Below are positions 15,864-23,646 of a stretch of DNA of 36,047 bases, one piece after another. Each line of letters begins with the position of its first letter. The first letter of the stretch is position 1. The notes under the pieces are model-generated. The model worked only from the letters and a program-made list of their open reading frames with translations, had not been told where the DNA came from and made no database searches. A program made the position numbers and the translations under genes. The DNA is from Oculatella sp. LEGE 06141 (GTDB lineage: Bacteria; Cyanobacteriota; Cyanobacteriia; Elainellales; Elainellaceae): NCBI RefSeq assembly GCF_015207605.1, contig NZ_JADEWO010000059.1:1-36047 (forward strand). Reading direction: 5' to 3'.

Positions 15864-16256
15864 CTACTCCTCTGAGCGACCCGTGGACTCACGGTCACGC
15901 TCGTATTGTCTGGTGAGCGAAAAAGGGGGCAACCAAGATTCGCGTCGGATTGTCCAAAGTTCGTAAGTCGGCCTAAGTTGATCAGGTGCGTCCAGGGATC
16001 CTAAGTTCACTTCGATTTCGTCTGCGGTGCGTGAGTAAACAGACGATCCGCAGTGGGGGCAGAAGAACCGCCCAGCGTAGTCGCGTGTTTCGCCCGTGAT
16101 CGTCACTGCATTCTGCGGGAACACCGCAGAAGCGTGAAAAAGCGCTCCATGATGCTTACGACAGTCGAGGCAGTGACAAAGCCCAACGCGATACGGGAGC
16201 CCCAATGCCACGATTCGGATATTCTCGCAAAGGCAACCGCCAGTGAATCGGTTCAT
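15864..16256 (-). CDS. GFA-family (glutathione-dependent formaldehyde-activating / CENP-V) protein
   Basis: This is a 130-residue protein with the complete zinc-ligand set: Cys8 and Cys10 (GGCLC), Cys27, Cys29 and Cys32 (LCHCLDC), Cys66 and Cys69 (FCPHCGSSVY), then the WTIRRESWLPP tail. GFA proteins bind two zincs and were named for glutathione adducts of formaldehyde; most members have unknown substrates. Codon choice is G/C-rich compared with neighbours and HIP1 is absent, so recent transfer from a proteobacterium is likely. Site i follows at 9 bp. Confidence 0.85.
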   Translation of the reverse strand: MNRFTGGCLCENIRIVALGLPYRVGLCHCLDCRKHHGALFHASAVFPQNAVTITGETRDYAGRFFCPHCGSSVYSRTADEIEVNLGSLDAPDQLRPTYELWTIRRESWLPPFSLTRQYERDRESTGRSEE

Positions 16257-16352
16257 GCTGCGTTTCCTCTAAGTCCAGCCGTCCAGAGTGCCCTTGACAA
16301 AACCCATCAGGCGTTCATGAGAGAGGCGACAGGGCATGCTGGGTTTTGCGCG

Positions 16353-16437
16353 TCCTAACGTTGCTGTTCAGCGGTTGCAAATAACTTTAACTCACCACCA
16401 GTAGATGACTCAATCCGTTGCAACAGCATTGTTATAC
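16353..16437 (-). repeat. attC-like cassette site j, overlapping gene end
   Basis: On the minus strand it opens GTATAACAATGCTGTTGCAA and closes CTGAACAGCAACGTTAGGAC. CAACGG/CCGCTG inner arms and GTATAAC...GTTAGGA end boxes are visible. The last codons and stop (16410-16412) of the 191-residue gene are inside the site. Confidence 0.65.
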
Positions 16438-16985
16438 GGTGATCGCCACTGGTAGATAAAAAGATCATACGGCACCCCAATTAACAAGTAATGACCATTG
16501 GCTGAAAACGTTGCCCAACGCCAGTCGTTTGATAAGTCAAAAAACTCAATGGCTTGTTTAACCTGTCCTTCGCCGTTCAAAACTACTAACCTATCCTGGT
16601 TGGGTTCTAGAGACAGTTGATCGCCAAGCTCATTGACCAAGATTGGAACGCCCCCGTACAGCCCTAGCAGTGGATAAACTTGTTCGCCAATTATCAAGAG
16701 GTTTCTATCCTCGTCAAAGACTTTATCCAACTCCTCCTCGCCATGCAAAACCGATAAAACATTAACCTCTGGAGCTAAAGTGACCTGAAACAACGCATCC
16801 CAAGCCATGACCCAAGCTACCTGTTGTTGTGGAATGGAGAATGCAACCATCCGTTCACAAATGAAAGGTAGTTCGAGCTTCTCCCACATAGCTTCCTGAG
16901 TGCTTAATTTTGCATCGTCTCCCCAACTTGAAAGCAGCTTAACGCCGAACTTCCAACTAGCGAGTTTGGGTACTGTCTCAACCAA
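16410..16985 (-). CDS. Uncharacterised cassette protein, 191 residues
   Basis: The frame begins with TTG at 16985; AGG stands six bases before. A shorter ATG start is near residue 33 (MWEKLELPF). The protein is mostly beta-strand-like with Leu/Val/Gly turns: LIIGEQVYPLLGLYGGVPIL and NDWRWATFSANGHYLLIGVP look like WD/propeller-type blades but are too few for a propeller. No family is recognised. The final residues NNAVATD and the stop are encoded by palindrome j, so the 3' end was set by cassette joining. Confidence 0.55.
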   Translation of the reverse strand: MVETVPKLASWKFGVKLLSSWGDDAKLSTQEAMWEKLELPFICERMVAFSIPQQQVAWVMAWDALFQVTLAPEVNVLSVLHGEEELDKVFDEDRNLLIIGEQVYPLLGLYGGVPILVNELGDQLSLEPNQDRLVVLNGEGQVKQAIEFFDLSNDWRWATFSANGHYLLIGVPYDLFIYQWRSPYNNAVATD

Positions 16986-16996
16986 TAGCCTGAGCC

Positions 16997-17003
16997 GTAT
17001 AAC
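16997..17003 (-). repeat. Orphan R'-like half box at the array edge
   Basis: GTTATAC (minus strand) followed by GGC, 12 bp before the TTG start of the 191-residue gene. It resembles the closing box of the cassette sites (compare GTTATGC in site g) and would mark the upstream junction of the first cassette. Confidence 0.35.
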
Positions 17004-17020
17004 AATTTATTCTACAGAGC

Positions 17021-17146
17021 TTTGCTGTTGATCTACCCAGATTTGGATGGATCAACGGCTACTTTGCTGTAGATCCATCCCATATGACTAGATCAACAGC
17101 GGGGTTGCTGTTGATCTACCCTAATTCAGGTAGATCAACAGCAAGA
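17021..17146. repeat. Tandem ~42-bp hairpin repeats (three units)
   Basis: Units begin at 17021, 17063 and 17104. Each starts TTGCTGT[TA]GATC and ends with its own reverse complement (GATCAAC[AG]GC). Unit 3 is the cleanest: TGCTGTTGATCTACC and GGTAGATCAACAGCA form a 15-bp stem around 8 nt. A fourth decayed unit may reach ~17180. Unit length is near 42 bp, so the hairpins lie in phase (four helical turns). Confidence 0.75.
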
Positions 17147-17209
17147 TTCCGCAGATCTGCCCAATCCATCTCTGTAGAACATTGGCACCATTAAGATGTA
17201 TTTTATACA

Positions 17210-17460
17210 GGGGTACTACCGGATGCTGGAACCCCTCAATCCCTAACCGCTTAAAGGCTGCTCGCAAAATGGCATTGGCAGATTCTGGACAGATATGCCC
17301 TCGCCCTCACTGCCCTGGCAACAGATAGGACGATCGCTCCGATACTCCTCAACCATTCTCTCAACTCCGGCGACATCGGGACGGATCGTGTCTCCTGCTT
17401 CCCCTTTGTCGTGGCGTGTCGGAAGGTAGTGTGATCGCTACACCCGCCCATCTGCTCCAT
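17210..17460 (-). pseudogene. Decayed tyrosine recombinase (site-specific integrase) fragment
   Basis: On the minus strand the frame reads FRHATTKGKQETRSVPMSPE, then LREWL (17419-17348). The next frame gives EYRSDRP, and the third gives SYLLPGQ, a stop, then GRGHICPESANAILRAAFKR and LGIEGFQHP. Joined, this is the core of a cyanobacterial tyrosine recombinase (TKGKxETRxVPxSPEL, YLFPG, GRGHxxPExAN.ILR.AFKRxGIEG). Two frameshifts and a TGA break it. The catalytic HSFRR and final Tyr region are missing. It is not recognisable as IntI. The flanking 17461-17629 shows no intact frame. Confidence 0.72.
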
Positions 17461-17629
17461 ACAAAAGTCGAGTAAGTATCACAAACTACAAGTGGCCAGT
17501 CACTCGATCGCCCCCCCTCCCTCCATTCTCTGTATTGACTCTGCCAGACAAATCCCGTACCGTGATGAGTTAGGTTGTTTGTGGTGTAAACCACAGCAGA
17601 GCAACCAGACACCAAAAATCTAGTCAAGC

Positions 17630-17663
17630 GCTATCCAGGGCGGCGGCAACCGCCAAGGATAGC
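17630..17663. repeat. Hairpin GCTATCC / GGATAGC
   Basis: A 7-bp outer stem (17630-17636 and 17657-17663) plus an inner GGCGG/CCGCC stem. There is no T-run. It lies in the gene-free stretch between the integrase relic and the 104-residue gene. Confidence 0.4.
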
Positions 17664-17766
17664 TGACCCCCACGTTGATCGGGCCAACGCGGAGGCTTGG
17701 GAGATCTTACCACTCCTGCAAGCCACCCTGCTTTGCGCTTCAATGATATGCGGGGTGGCTAGGTTT

Positions 17767-17791
17767 TTGGCTTTCCTTACCCGTAAGCCAA
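17767..17791 (+). promoter_or_regulatory. 5' UTR hairpin next to the ribosome site of the 104-residue gene
   Basis: TTGGCTT and AAGCCAA form a 7-bp stem around 11 nt, ending two bases before AGGAG (17794-17798). It is well placed to shield or expose the ribosome site. Confidence 0.3.
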
Positions 17792-17805
17792 ACAGGAGAA
17801 GTATC

Positions 17806-18120
17806 ATGGCTGATTTCATTGCTCAGATGGAGCGCGATCGCACCGTAGAGTCACAACCGGAACGGCATCAGGTCATCCCGGTTGCCAGTGGCGATCGTCG
17901 TCCGTTACGAGTGCTATTGCTGGGAAGCAAGCAGGATGTGATAGACACCATCAAGAACTTACATCGACGGGGGTTTGCTGAAGCGGGAGACTGGACAAAG
18001 CCGATCGCCTCTCCTGAGAGTGAGGAGCAACGCCAGCGATTGTTATCAACCCTGCCGTCGGGGAGTTACATCAGCATCTTGACCAAGTATCTGCATCACG
18101 ACGGTTCCCCTTCGAGGTAG
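17806..18120 (+). CDS. Small conserved cyanobacterial protein (104 residues)
   Basis: AGGAGA eight bases before ATG 17806 sets the start. The protein has a basic/acidic N-terminus, then a conserved-looking block RPLRVLLLGSKQDVIDTIKN, LHRRGFAEAGDWTKPI, ending SGSYISILTKYLHHDG. I recall short cyanobacterial proteins of the pattern 'RVLVIGs..gV...IH.LH..GFAEvGDWSp...p..G..MSILTRy', present in several copies per genome and often misnamed as ABC-transporter pieces. No catalytic residues or membrane helix are seen. Function unknown; the strand-helix start looks like a small alpha/beta fold. Confidence 0.7.
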   Translation: MADFIAQMERDRTVESQPERHQVIPVASGDRRPLRVLLLGSKQDVIDTIKNLHRRGFAEAGDWTKPIASPESEEQRQRLLSTLPSGSYISILTKYLHHDGSPSR

Positions 18121-18339
18121 GGCGATCGACTATCCCATGAACTGAGTGGCAGTGTTTACCGCTGCTACTCATTCCCCTGGTTGGGATGAGTGACAATTGT
18201 GTCTCGTTGTCCTATCCCGACTCAAAACACCCTCGATCGCAGCAAAATTACAGCAATTTTCGCCCAAATGCCCGGATCATCTGTATTAAAGTGCATTCGT
18301 ACTGTTAACTTATAATCAAGTGCTTGGTCGCTTGGTTGC

Positions 18340-21300
18340 ATGATCCCGCAATTTCTGTCGCTAAAAAACTTCCTGAGCTATCGTGAGGCCACGCTCGATT
18401 TTCGTGGTCTGCACGTCGCCTGTATCTGTGGCGCAAACGGTGCTGGAAAATCGTCGTTGCTAGAAGCGATCGCCTGGGCAGTGTGGGGACAAAGTCGCGC
18501 CTCATCCGAAGACGACATCATTCACATAGGCGCAACCGAAACAGCAGTCGATTTTACCTTCCAGTGCCATACTCACATCTATCGCATCATCCGCACCCGC
18601 TATCGCCGACAAACCAGCAGTTTAGAGTTCCAGGTCGAAACACCCAATGGCTTTCGCAGCCTGACTGAGCGCAGCATTCGAGCCACACAGCATCTTATCC
18701 TGCAACATCTCAAGCTCGACTACGAAACGTTTATCAATTCGGCCTATCTGCGCCAGGGGCGTGCCGACGAGTTTATGCTCAAGCGCCCCAGCGAACGAAA
18801 ACAGATCTTAGCCGATCTGCTGAAGCTGAACCAGTATGATGCTCTGGCCGAACAGGCCAAGGAGCGATCGCGGCAACACAAAGCCGAATTAAGCTTGCTG
18901 GAGCGCACTCTGGAAACGGCTGCCACCCAGCTACAACAGGAAGCAGGAATTGCCGCCGAGCAAGCCACCCTGGAAGCGCTAATTGCTCAAATGCAGCAGC
19001 AGCAACAGGCTGATGCTGAGACACTGCGGCAGCTCCAAGGTGTACAGCAACAGCGGCAGACCTGGCAACAGCAGCTCACCCTACAGCAGCAGCAGCAGCG
19101 TCACCTTACCCAAGACTGCCATCGCTTGCAGCAGGAACTCACCGCAGCTCAACAGCAGCAGCAGGTTCTAGATACGATCCTGAACGACGGAGACGCGATC
19201 GCCGCCGGGTATGCCCAATTCCGCAGCCTCCAGGCCGAGGAAGAAGCCCTTACCAGCCGCTTTCAGGCGCATCAAGCGGCTCAAGCCCAACGGCAAGCGC
19301 TGCAACAGCAGCAGCTAGAAGCAACCAACCTGCTCAAAGACCAACTGCGGCAGGCTCAGGCGCAACTAGAAGCCTTACAGCAGCAAGAACAGGAGATTCA
19401 ACACACCCTGAGCAAGGCCGCCGACATTGAAGCAGCCGTTGAGCAACTGCGGCAGGCACGCTTGCGCCTGAGCCAGCTAGACCAGCTTCAGGCGCAGGTT
19501 TCGCCCATGTTGCAACATCGACAGAAACTACAAACCCAGCTCGATCGCAGCCATGCCAAACTCAGCGCTCGGTTGGAGGAACTTCAGTCTGCGGCACAGC
19601 AGCTTCATATTCAGCGATCGCGCCAGCCTCAGCTTCAGCAAGCGGCTCTGGATGTGGCGGCACAAATCAAACACCTGGAAGAACGCCGCACCTACCAGCA
19701 AAAGGTGCGCGAGAAAGGGTTGGAGCGGCGCAGTTTCCTGGAACGGTTGCAGGAGCGGCAACGCGACTACGAACGGCAACTGGCCGAGCTAGACCACAAA
19801 ATTCAAATGTTGAAGCGAGGAGTTGAGGGGCACAACTGGGGCACCCCACCTGGCAACGGCCAACCCAACGGCAGAAGCGTACCGCAACCCATCCAGGCGA
19901 TCGAACAGGGCAACCTGTTATCCCAATCCCTCGCCTCTACAGTTGACCTCCATCCACCGTCTTCTACCCTGGCCTATCCGCCCTGCCCCCTGTGCGATCG
20001 CTCGCTGGATGAGCATCACTGGAACCTGGTGTTGGAACGGCATCAAACTAAGCAAAAAGAGATTCAGAATCAGATTTGGGTGATTCGAGAACAGCTCTCG
20101 GTATCCGATCGCGAAATTCAAATCTTGCGGCAGGAATATCGGGATGTCGAACAGGAATTAGCTCAGTACAACCTGGTGTTAGAGCGGCGAGGCCAACTGC
20201 AACAGCAGCTCCACTACGCTGGCAGCGTGCAAACGGCACTGGAACAAATTGAAATTGAACACGCCGAAATTGAGCGATCGCTGCAAGCCGGAACCGTCGA
20301 TGCCGACCTGCAAGAAGAACTCTACTGGCTCGACCAACGCCTGAAGGAGCTGAACTACGACGACAAAAACCACGCCCTTGCCCGTGGAGAAGCCGATCGC
20401 TGGCGTTGGGCAGACATCAAACAAGCGGAAGTGCGGCAAGCGCAGCGGCGGCAAGCGCAGATTGCCGAACGTCAGCCCGCCTTAGCGTCCAAAATTGCAG
20501 CGCTAGAGCAGCAGCTCGGCGGCGTTGACCAGTCTCCTTTGCAGCAGCAAATCCACCAGATCGATCGGCACATAGCCGAGATTGGATACGATGTGGAACG
20601 TCACACTGCTGTTCGTCGTGCCGCGCGACAGGCGCAGTCGTGGCAGTTGCGCTATCAAGAGTGGGGACAGGCGCAGCAGCACTACCCGCAAACCCAGCAA
20701 CGGGTGCTGGAACTGCAAGATATCCTGGCCAACCGCAAACAGGCTCTTGCCGCGATCGAGCAACACATCGTCAACCTCACCACGCAGCTCCAGCACGCTC
20801 CCGACCATCGGCACGACATTCAGCAACTCGAAGGCCGCATGCAGCAACAACGAGCCAGCCTCGACGAACAGCTTGCCCATCTGGGTCGCCTCCAGCAGCA
20901 GCAGCAGCAGATCGAAGCGCTGAAACAACAGTATGAGCAGCAACAGCAGCAGGTGCAAACGTTGCGGCGGCAGTGCCGTGTCTATCAAGAGCTGGCGCAA
21001 GCCTTTGGCAAAAACGGCATTCAGGCATTGATGATTGAAAACGTGCTGCCCCAGCTTGAAGCAGAGGCCAACCAGATTTTAGGGCGGCTCAGCGCTAATC
21101 AGCTTCATGTCCAGTTTGTCACCCAGCGGTCAGGACGGCGCAAGGGCACGGCTCGCAATCCAGCCAAACTGATCGACACGCTAGACATTCTCATTGCCGA
21201 TGTTCAGGGCACTCGTCCCTATGAAACATACTCTGGCGGAGAAGCGTTCCGAGTCAATTTTGCCATTCGGCTGGCTCTAGCCCGCCTGTTAGCGCAGCGA

Positions 21301-21516
21301 TCGGGTGCTGCCCTGCAAATGTTGATTGTAGACGAAGGCTTTGGTACCCAGGATGAAGCGGGGTGCGATCGCCTGATTGCCGCTATCAATGCGATCGCCA
21401 ACGATTTCGCCTGCATCCTCACCGTTACCCACATGCCTAACTTCAAATCGGCCTTTCAAACCCGGATCGAAGTCAGCAAAACCAGCAACGGCTCCCACCT
21501 CACCCTCTGTGTGTGA
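18340..21516 (+). CDS. sbcC: SbcC-type SMC/Rad50-like exonuclease subunit
   Basis: This is a 1058-residue SMC-like ATPase. Walker A GANGAGKSS lies at residues 31-39 after MIPQFLSLKNFLSYREATLD. Two long Gln-rich coiled coils (~180-480 and ~570-900) flank a zinc hook, CPLC at 549-552. The C-terminal half carries the ABC signature TYSGGEA (SGGE from 965), Walker B MLIVDEGFG (994-1002) and the H-loop VTHM. This is the Rad50/SbcC plan; the protein acts with the SbcD (Mre11) nuclease on hairpins and double-strand ends. No sbcD is adjacent. ATG 18340 opens immediately before the conserved 'PxxLxLxNFxSY' strand. Palindrome-rich surroundings make its substrate class fitting, but that is context only. 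Confidence 0.9.
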   Translation: MIPQFLSLKNFLSYREATLDFRGLHVACICGANGAGKSSLLEAIAWAVWGQSRASSEDDIIHIGATETAVDFTFQCHTHIYRIIRTRYRRQTSSLEFQVETPNGFRSLTERSIRATQHLILQHLKLDYETFINSAYLRQGRADEFMLKRPSERKQILADLLKLNQYDALAEQAKERSRQHKAELSLLERTLETAATQLQQEAGIAAEQATLEALIAQMQQQQQADAETLRQLQGVQQQRQTWQQQLTLQQQQQRHLTQDCHRLQQELTAAQQQQQVLDTILNDGDAIAAGYAQFRSLQAEEEALTSRFQAHQAAQAQRQALQQQQLEATNLLKDQLRQAQAQLEALQQQEQEIQHTLSKAADIEAAVEQLRQARLRLSQLDQLQAQVSPMLQHRQKLQTQLDRSHAKLSARLEELQSAAQQLHIQRSRQPQLQQAALDVAAQIKHLEERRTYQQKVREKGLERRSFLERLQERQRDYERQLAELDHKIQMLKRGVEGHNWGTPPGNGQPNGRSVPQPIQAIEQGNLLSQSLASTVDLHPPSSTLAYPPCPLCDRSLDEHHWNLVLERHQTKQKEIQNQIWVIREQLSVSDREIQILRQEYRDVEQELAQYNLVLERRGQLQQQLHYAGSVQTALEQIEIEHAEIERSLQAGTVDADLQEELYWLDQRLKELNYDDKNHALARGEADRWRWADIKQAEVRQAQRRQAQIAERQPALASKIAALEQQLGGVDQSPLQQQIHQIDRHIAEIGYDVERHTAVRRAARQAQSWQLRYQEWGQAQQHYPQTQQRVLELQDILANRKQALAAIEQHIVNLTTQLQHAPDHRHDIQQLEGRMQQQRASLDEQLAHLGRLQQQQQQIEALKQQYEQQQQQVQTLRRQCRVYQELAQAFGKNGIQALMIENVLPQLEAEANQILGRLSANQLHVQFVTQRSGRRKGTARNPAKLIDTLDILIADVQGTRPYETYSGGEAFRVNFAIRLALARLLAQRSGAALQMLIVDEGFGTQDEAGCDRLIAAINAIANDFACILTVTHMPNFKSAFQTRIEVSKTSNGSHLTLCV

Positions 21517-21595
21517 ACGGTTCCCCCTACACGGCAACCCTAAAATCCGTGTAAGATGAACCACGAATGTAAACCTCTCACACCCAGACATAACC

Positions 21596-23065
21596 ATGCA
21601 GTTTTGCAAAGTTGCAGACATTGCAGATTGGCAAAAGCCTGAATTCCACGCAGCCTACACGCTGCTGCAATTTCGGATCAAAGATCGCAAGACGTGGGAA
21701 TTTACCCAGGTGTATACCGGGCTGCAAACGTTGGGATTGCTGAATGAGCAAAGCAGAGCGTTGGGGTTGGGTTCTGGGCGTGAGCGGTTAATTTTTGCTT
21801 TTTCTAATGTTTGCAAGGAAGTAACTGCAACCGATCTCTACAGTTCACAATCATGGGCAACGGCGGCCATGAGGCCGGAGGAGGTGTTTGAACAAAGCCG
21901 CTTCCCCTATCGGCGCGATCGCCTCCGAGTCCACGTGATGGACATGACAAAAATCGACTATCCCGACAACAGTTTTGATTTTATCTGGAGCTGTTGTGCC
22001 ATTGAACATGTTAATAACTTCAAAGACCTGTATCAGGTCTATGCAGAAATTCATCGGGTGCTAAAACCGGGCGGAGTGGCGGCTTTAACCACCGAGTTTA
22101 ACAAGACCGATCGCACCTACTATGAACAAAACCTGCTGTATACCGATCAGTACTGGATGGAAAAATGGCTCACGGGTGATAATCCTTTAATTCAGGGATT
22201 TGAGCTAGTAGATGAGCCTAATTTCGCAGTCACCCCCATTCCGGAAAACGAGCCAACTCCCCGCCGTTTATCAGGTGACATCATTCAGGTTTACACCAAA
22301 GATATTGTTAACAGCAGCATTGCCTTTTTCTTGAGGAAGACTGGCGAGTTCTCTCGTCCCTATGATGAAAGCTGGTTGCCTCCATTTTGGAGTACCTACC
22401 TGGCTTCGTGCGATCGCTTCAGGGAGAAAAAACCAGAGGAGGCTGAAGTCCTGCTCAAATCCTTGCTAGAAGATGAGACATTAGAACCCAGACTACGAGT
22501 TAGGGTTGCGCGTCGCCTGATTATCTCACTCTACAATCGCGGTCAGGTTGAAGAGGCGATCGATCGCTGCAAAGCCATTTTTCCAGATTGTCAAACGGTC
22601 GAAGATGGCGATCAGTTACTACCTCTGGCGGTTCACTTCAGAAAAGTAGGACTGTTGGAAGAAGCAAGGGCGTTATATGAACGAGTGGAACACTTGCCGA
22701 GTTCCAGTCTGAATCAGACGGTGAAAAGTGTCATTGCCCAAGCCGAATACTATGAGCAGCAGCGTAATTACGACAAAGCATTAGAACTTTTAGCCAGAGC
22801 GCATGAGTATCATGCGGCATCCTCATCCCATAAACTCGACTTGCCCGTGAGAGGTAACGTCCATTTCCACCAGGGACTCTGTTATGAGCAGTTAGGGCAG
22901 TTAGATACCGCGATTGAGTGTTATCAGACGGCGATCGAGTTGGCTCAACCTAATTCTCCTTTTTATGTCAACTGTCAGTTGCATTTACGCAAGTGTCAGG
23001 CTCGTCAGGTGGCACACCCACAACGTTTGTGGAGTAAGGTTCAGGGCTTTTTCAGTAAAGGCTAA
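21596..23065 (+). CDS. Methyltransferase with C-terminal TPR repeats
   Basis: This is a 489-residue protein. The N-terminal half is a class I SAM-dependent methyltransferase: ALGLGSGRERLIFAFSNVCK (motif I, degenerate LGxGxG), VHVMDMTKIDYPDNSFDFIW, SCCAIEHVNNFKDL and HRVLKPGGVAALTTEFN. After a linker (~275-300) come about five helical repeats (EEAIDRC, EEARALYERVEHL, YDKALELLARAHEYH, LGQLDTAIECYQTAIELAQP), i.e. TPRs. Such fusions appear near sugar or peptide modification genes and probably methylate a surface polysaccharide or partner held by the TPRs. Nothing next door indicates the substrate. ATG 21596 has only a weak ribosome site. Confidence 0.8.
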   Translation: MQFCKVADIADWQKPEFHAAYTLLQFRIKDRKTWEFTQVYTGLQTLGLLNEQSRALGLGSGRERLIFAFSNVCKEVTATDLYSSQSWATAAMRPEEVFEQSRFPYRRDRLRVHVMDMTKIDYPDNSFDFIWSCCAIEHVNNFKDLYQVYAEIHRVLKPGGVAALTTEFNKTDRTYYEQNLLYTDQYWMEKWLTGDNPLIQGFELVDEPNFAVTPIPENEPTPRRLSGDIIQVYTKDIVNSSIAFFLRKTGEFSRPYDESWLPPFWSTYLASCDRFREKKPEEAEVLLKSLLEDETLEPRLRVRVARRLIISLYNRGQVEEAIDRCKAIFPDCQTVEDGDQLLPLAVHFRKVGLLEEARALYERVEHLPSSSLNQTVKSVIAQAEYYEQQRNYDKALELLARAHEYHAASSSHKLDLPVRGNVHFHQGLCYEQLGQLDTAIECYQTAIELAQPNSPFYVNCQLHLRKCQARQVAHPQRLWSKVQGFFSKG

Positions 23066-23069
23066 ACCC

Positions 23070-23192
23070 ATGCAGTGTGACGGTTGTGCTACTCAGATGG
23101 CAACGCTCAAAAGAGAACCCTACATGCCTTTGTCTACGATCTGCCAGAAATGCATTATTCTGAACCGCCGATCTAAAGTTCTTTTGTCATAA
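23070..23192 (+). CDS. Possible 40-residue zinc-ribbon microprotein
   Basis: ATG 23070 opens four bases after the methyltransferase stop, with AAAGG eight bases before. The product, MQCDGCATQMATLKREPYMP then LSTICQKCIILNRRSKVLLS, has CxxC at 3-6 and CxxC at 26-29, a treble-clef/zinc-ribbon-like pair. It overlaps the 3' end of the opposite GNAT gene by 20 bp (23173-23192). Spacing and the four Cys favour a real, translationally coupled gene, but no homologue is recalled. Confidence 0.4.
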   Translation: MQCDGCATQMATLKREPYMPLSTICQKCIILNRRSKVLLS

Positions 23193-23646
23193 ACACGCTG
23201 TTTGGGTCGTTTGTATACTCGCCAAAGGGATCTCGGTACTCAAACCCATATCGGGTATACAAGGCTCGTGCTGGGGCAAACTCCGGTAAAGCCCCTGTTT
23301 CCAAATTCAGGCGATCGTAATCACGCTGTTTGGCTACTTTGATGATGTGTTCAAGAATCTTTGAGGCAACACCCTTGCCGCGATGAGCCTTGGCGGTACG
23401 CATTGATTTGATTTCGCCACTGCTTGCATCTAGCGCTTTCAATGCTCCACATCCCAGTAATTCGTCGCCCTCCCAGGCTGACCAGAAAGTGACATCGGGC
23501 GATCGCAATGTCTCTAAATCAAGAGCATGAACGCTTCCAGGAGGAGTAATTGTATGCATCTCTTCGAGATGTTCTCGGAGAAAATCAGCGATCGCCTTAC
23601 CTGTTAAGTCATCTTCCCGAATCTGCACTTCACTCATCTCCATCAT
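23173..23646 (-). CDS. GNAT-family N-acetyltransferase
   Basis: This is a 157-residue protein: QIREDDLTGKAIADFLREHL, then DVTFWSAWEGDELLGCGALK, acetyl-CoA motif A SMRTAKAHRGKGVASKILEH (RGKGVA), RLNLETGALPEFAPARALY and GFEYRDPFGEY. This is the pattern of the YsnE-like GNAT group with an LETG active-site loop. The acceptor is probably a small amine or amino acid; it is not predictable. Met at 23646 or 23637 could start it. It converges on the microprotein with a 20-bp overlap. Confidence 0.85.
   Translation of the reverse strand: MMEMSEVQIREDDLTGKAIADFLREHLEEMHTITPPGSVHALDLETLRSPDVTFWSAWEGDELLGCGALKALDASSGEIKSMRTAKAHRGKGVASKILEHIIKVAKQRDYDRLNLETGALPEFAPARALYTRYGFEYRDPFGEYTNDPNSVFMTKEL

Noticed and set aside
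16053-16358. 101-codon plus-strand frame across GFA and site j
   Set aside because: Shadow of the GFA gene, whose seven Cys fit the family on the other strand.
17021-17146. CRISPR array
   Set aside because: Units are contiguous hairpins with no unique spacers and only three copies; no cas gene in the window.
17210-17460. The integrase relic as the array's IntI
   Set aside because: Motifs match phage/plasmid-type cyanobacterial integrases and the IntI-specific patch cannot be seen; kept only as a neighbouring relic.
20503-21000. 165-codon Leu-rich minus-strand frame inside sbcC
   Set aside because: Leu runs are the antisense of CAG-encoded Gln in the coiled coil; no independent support.
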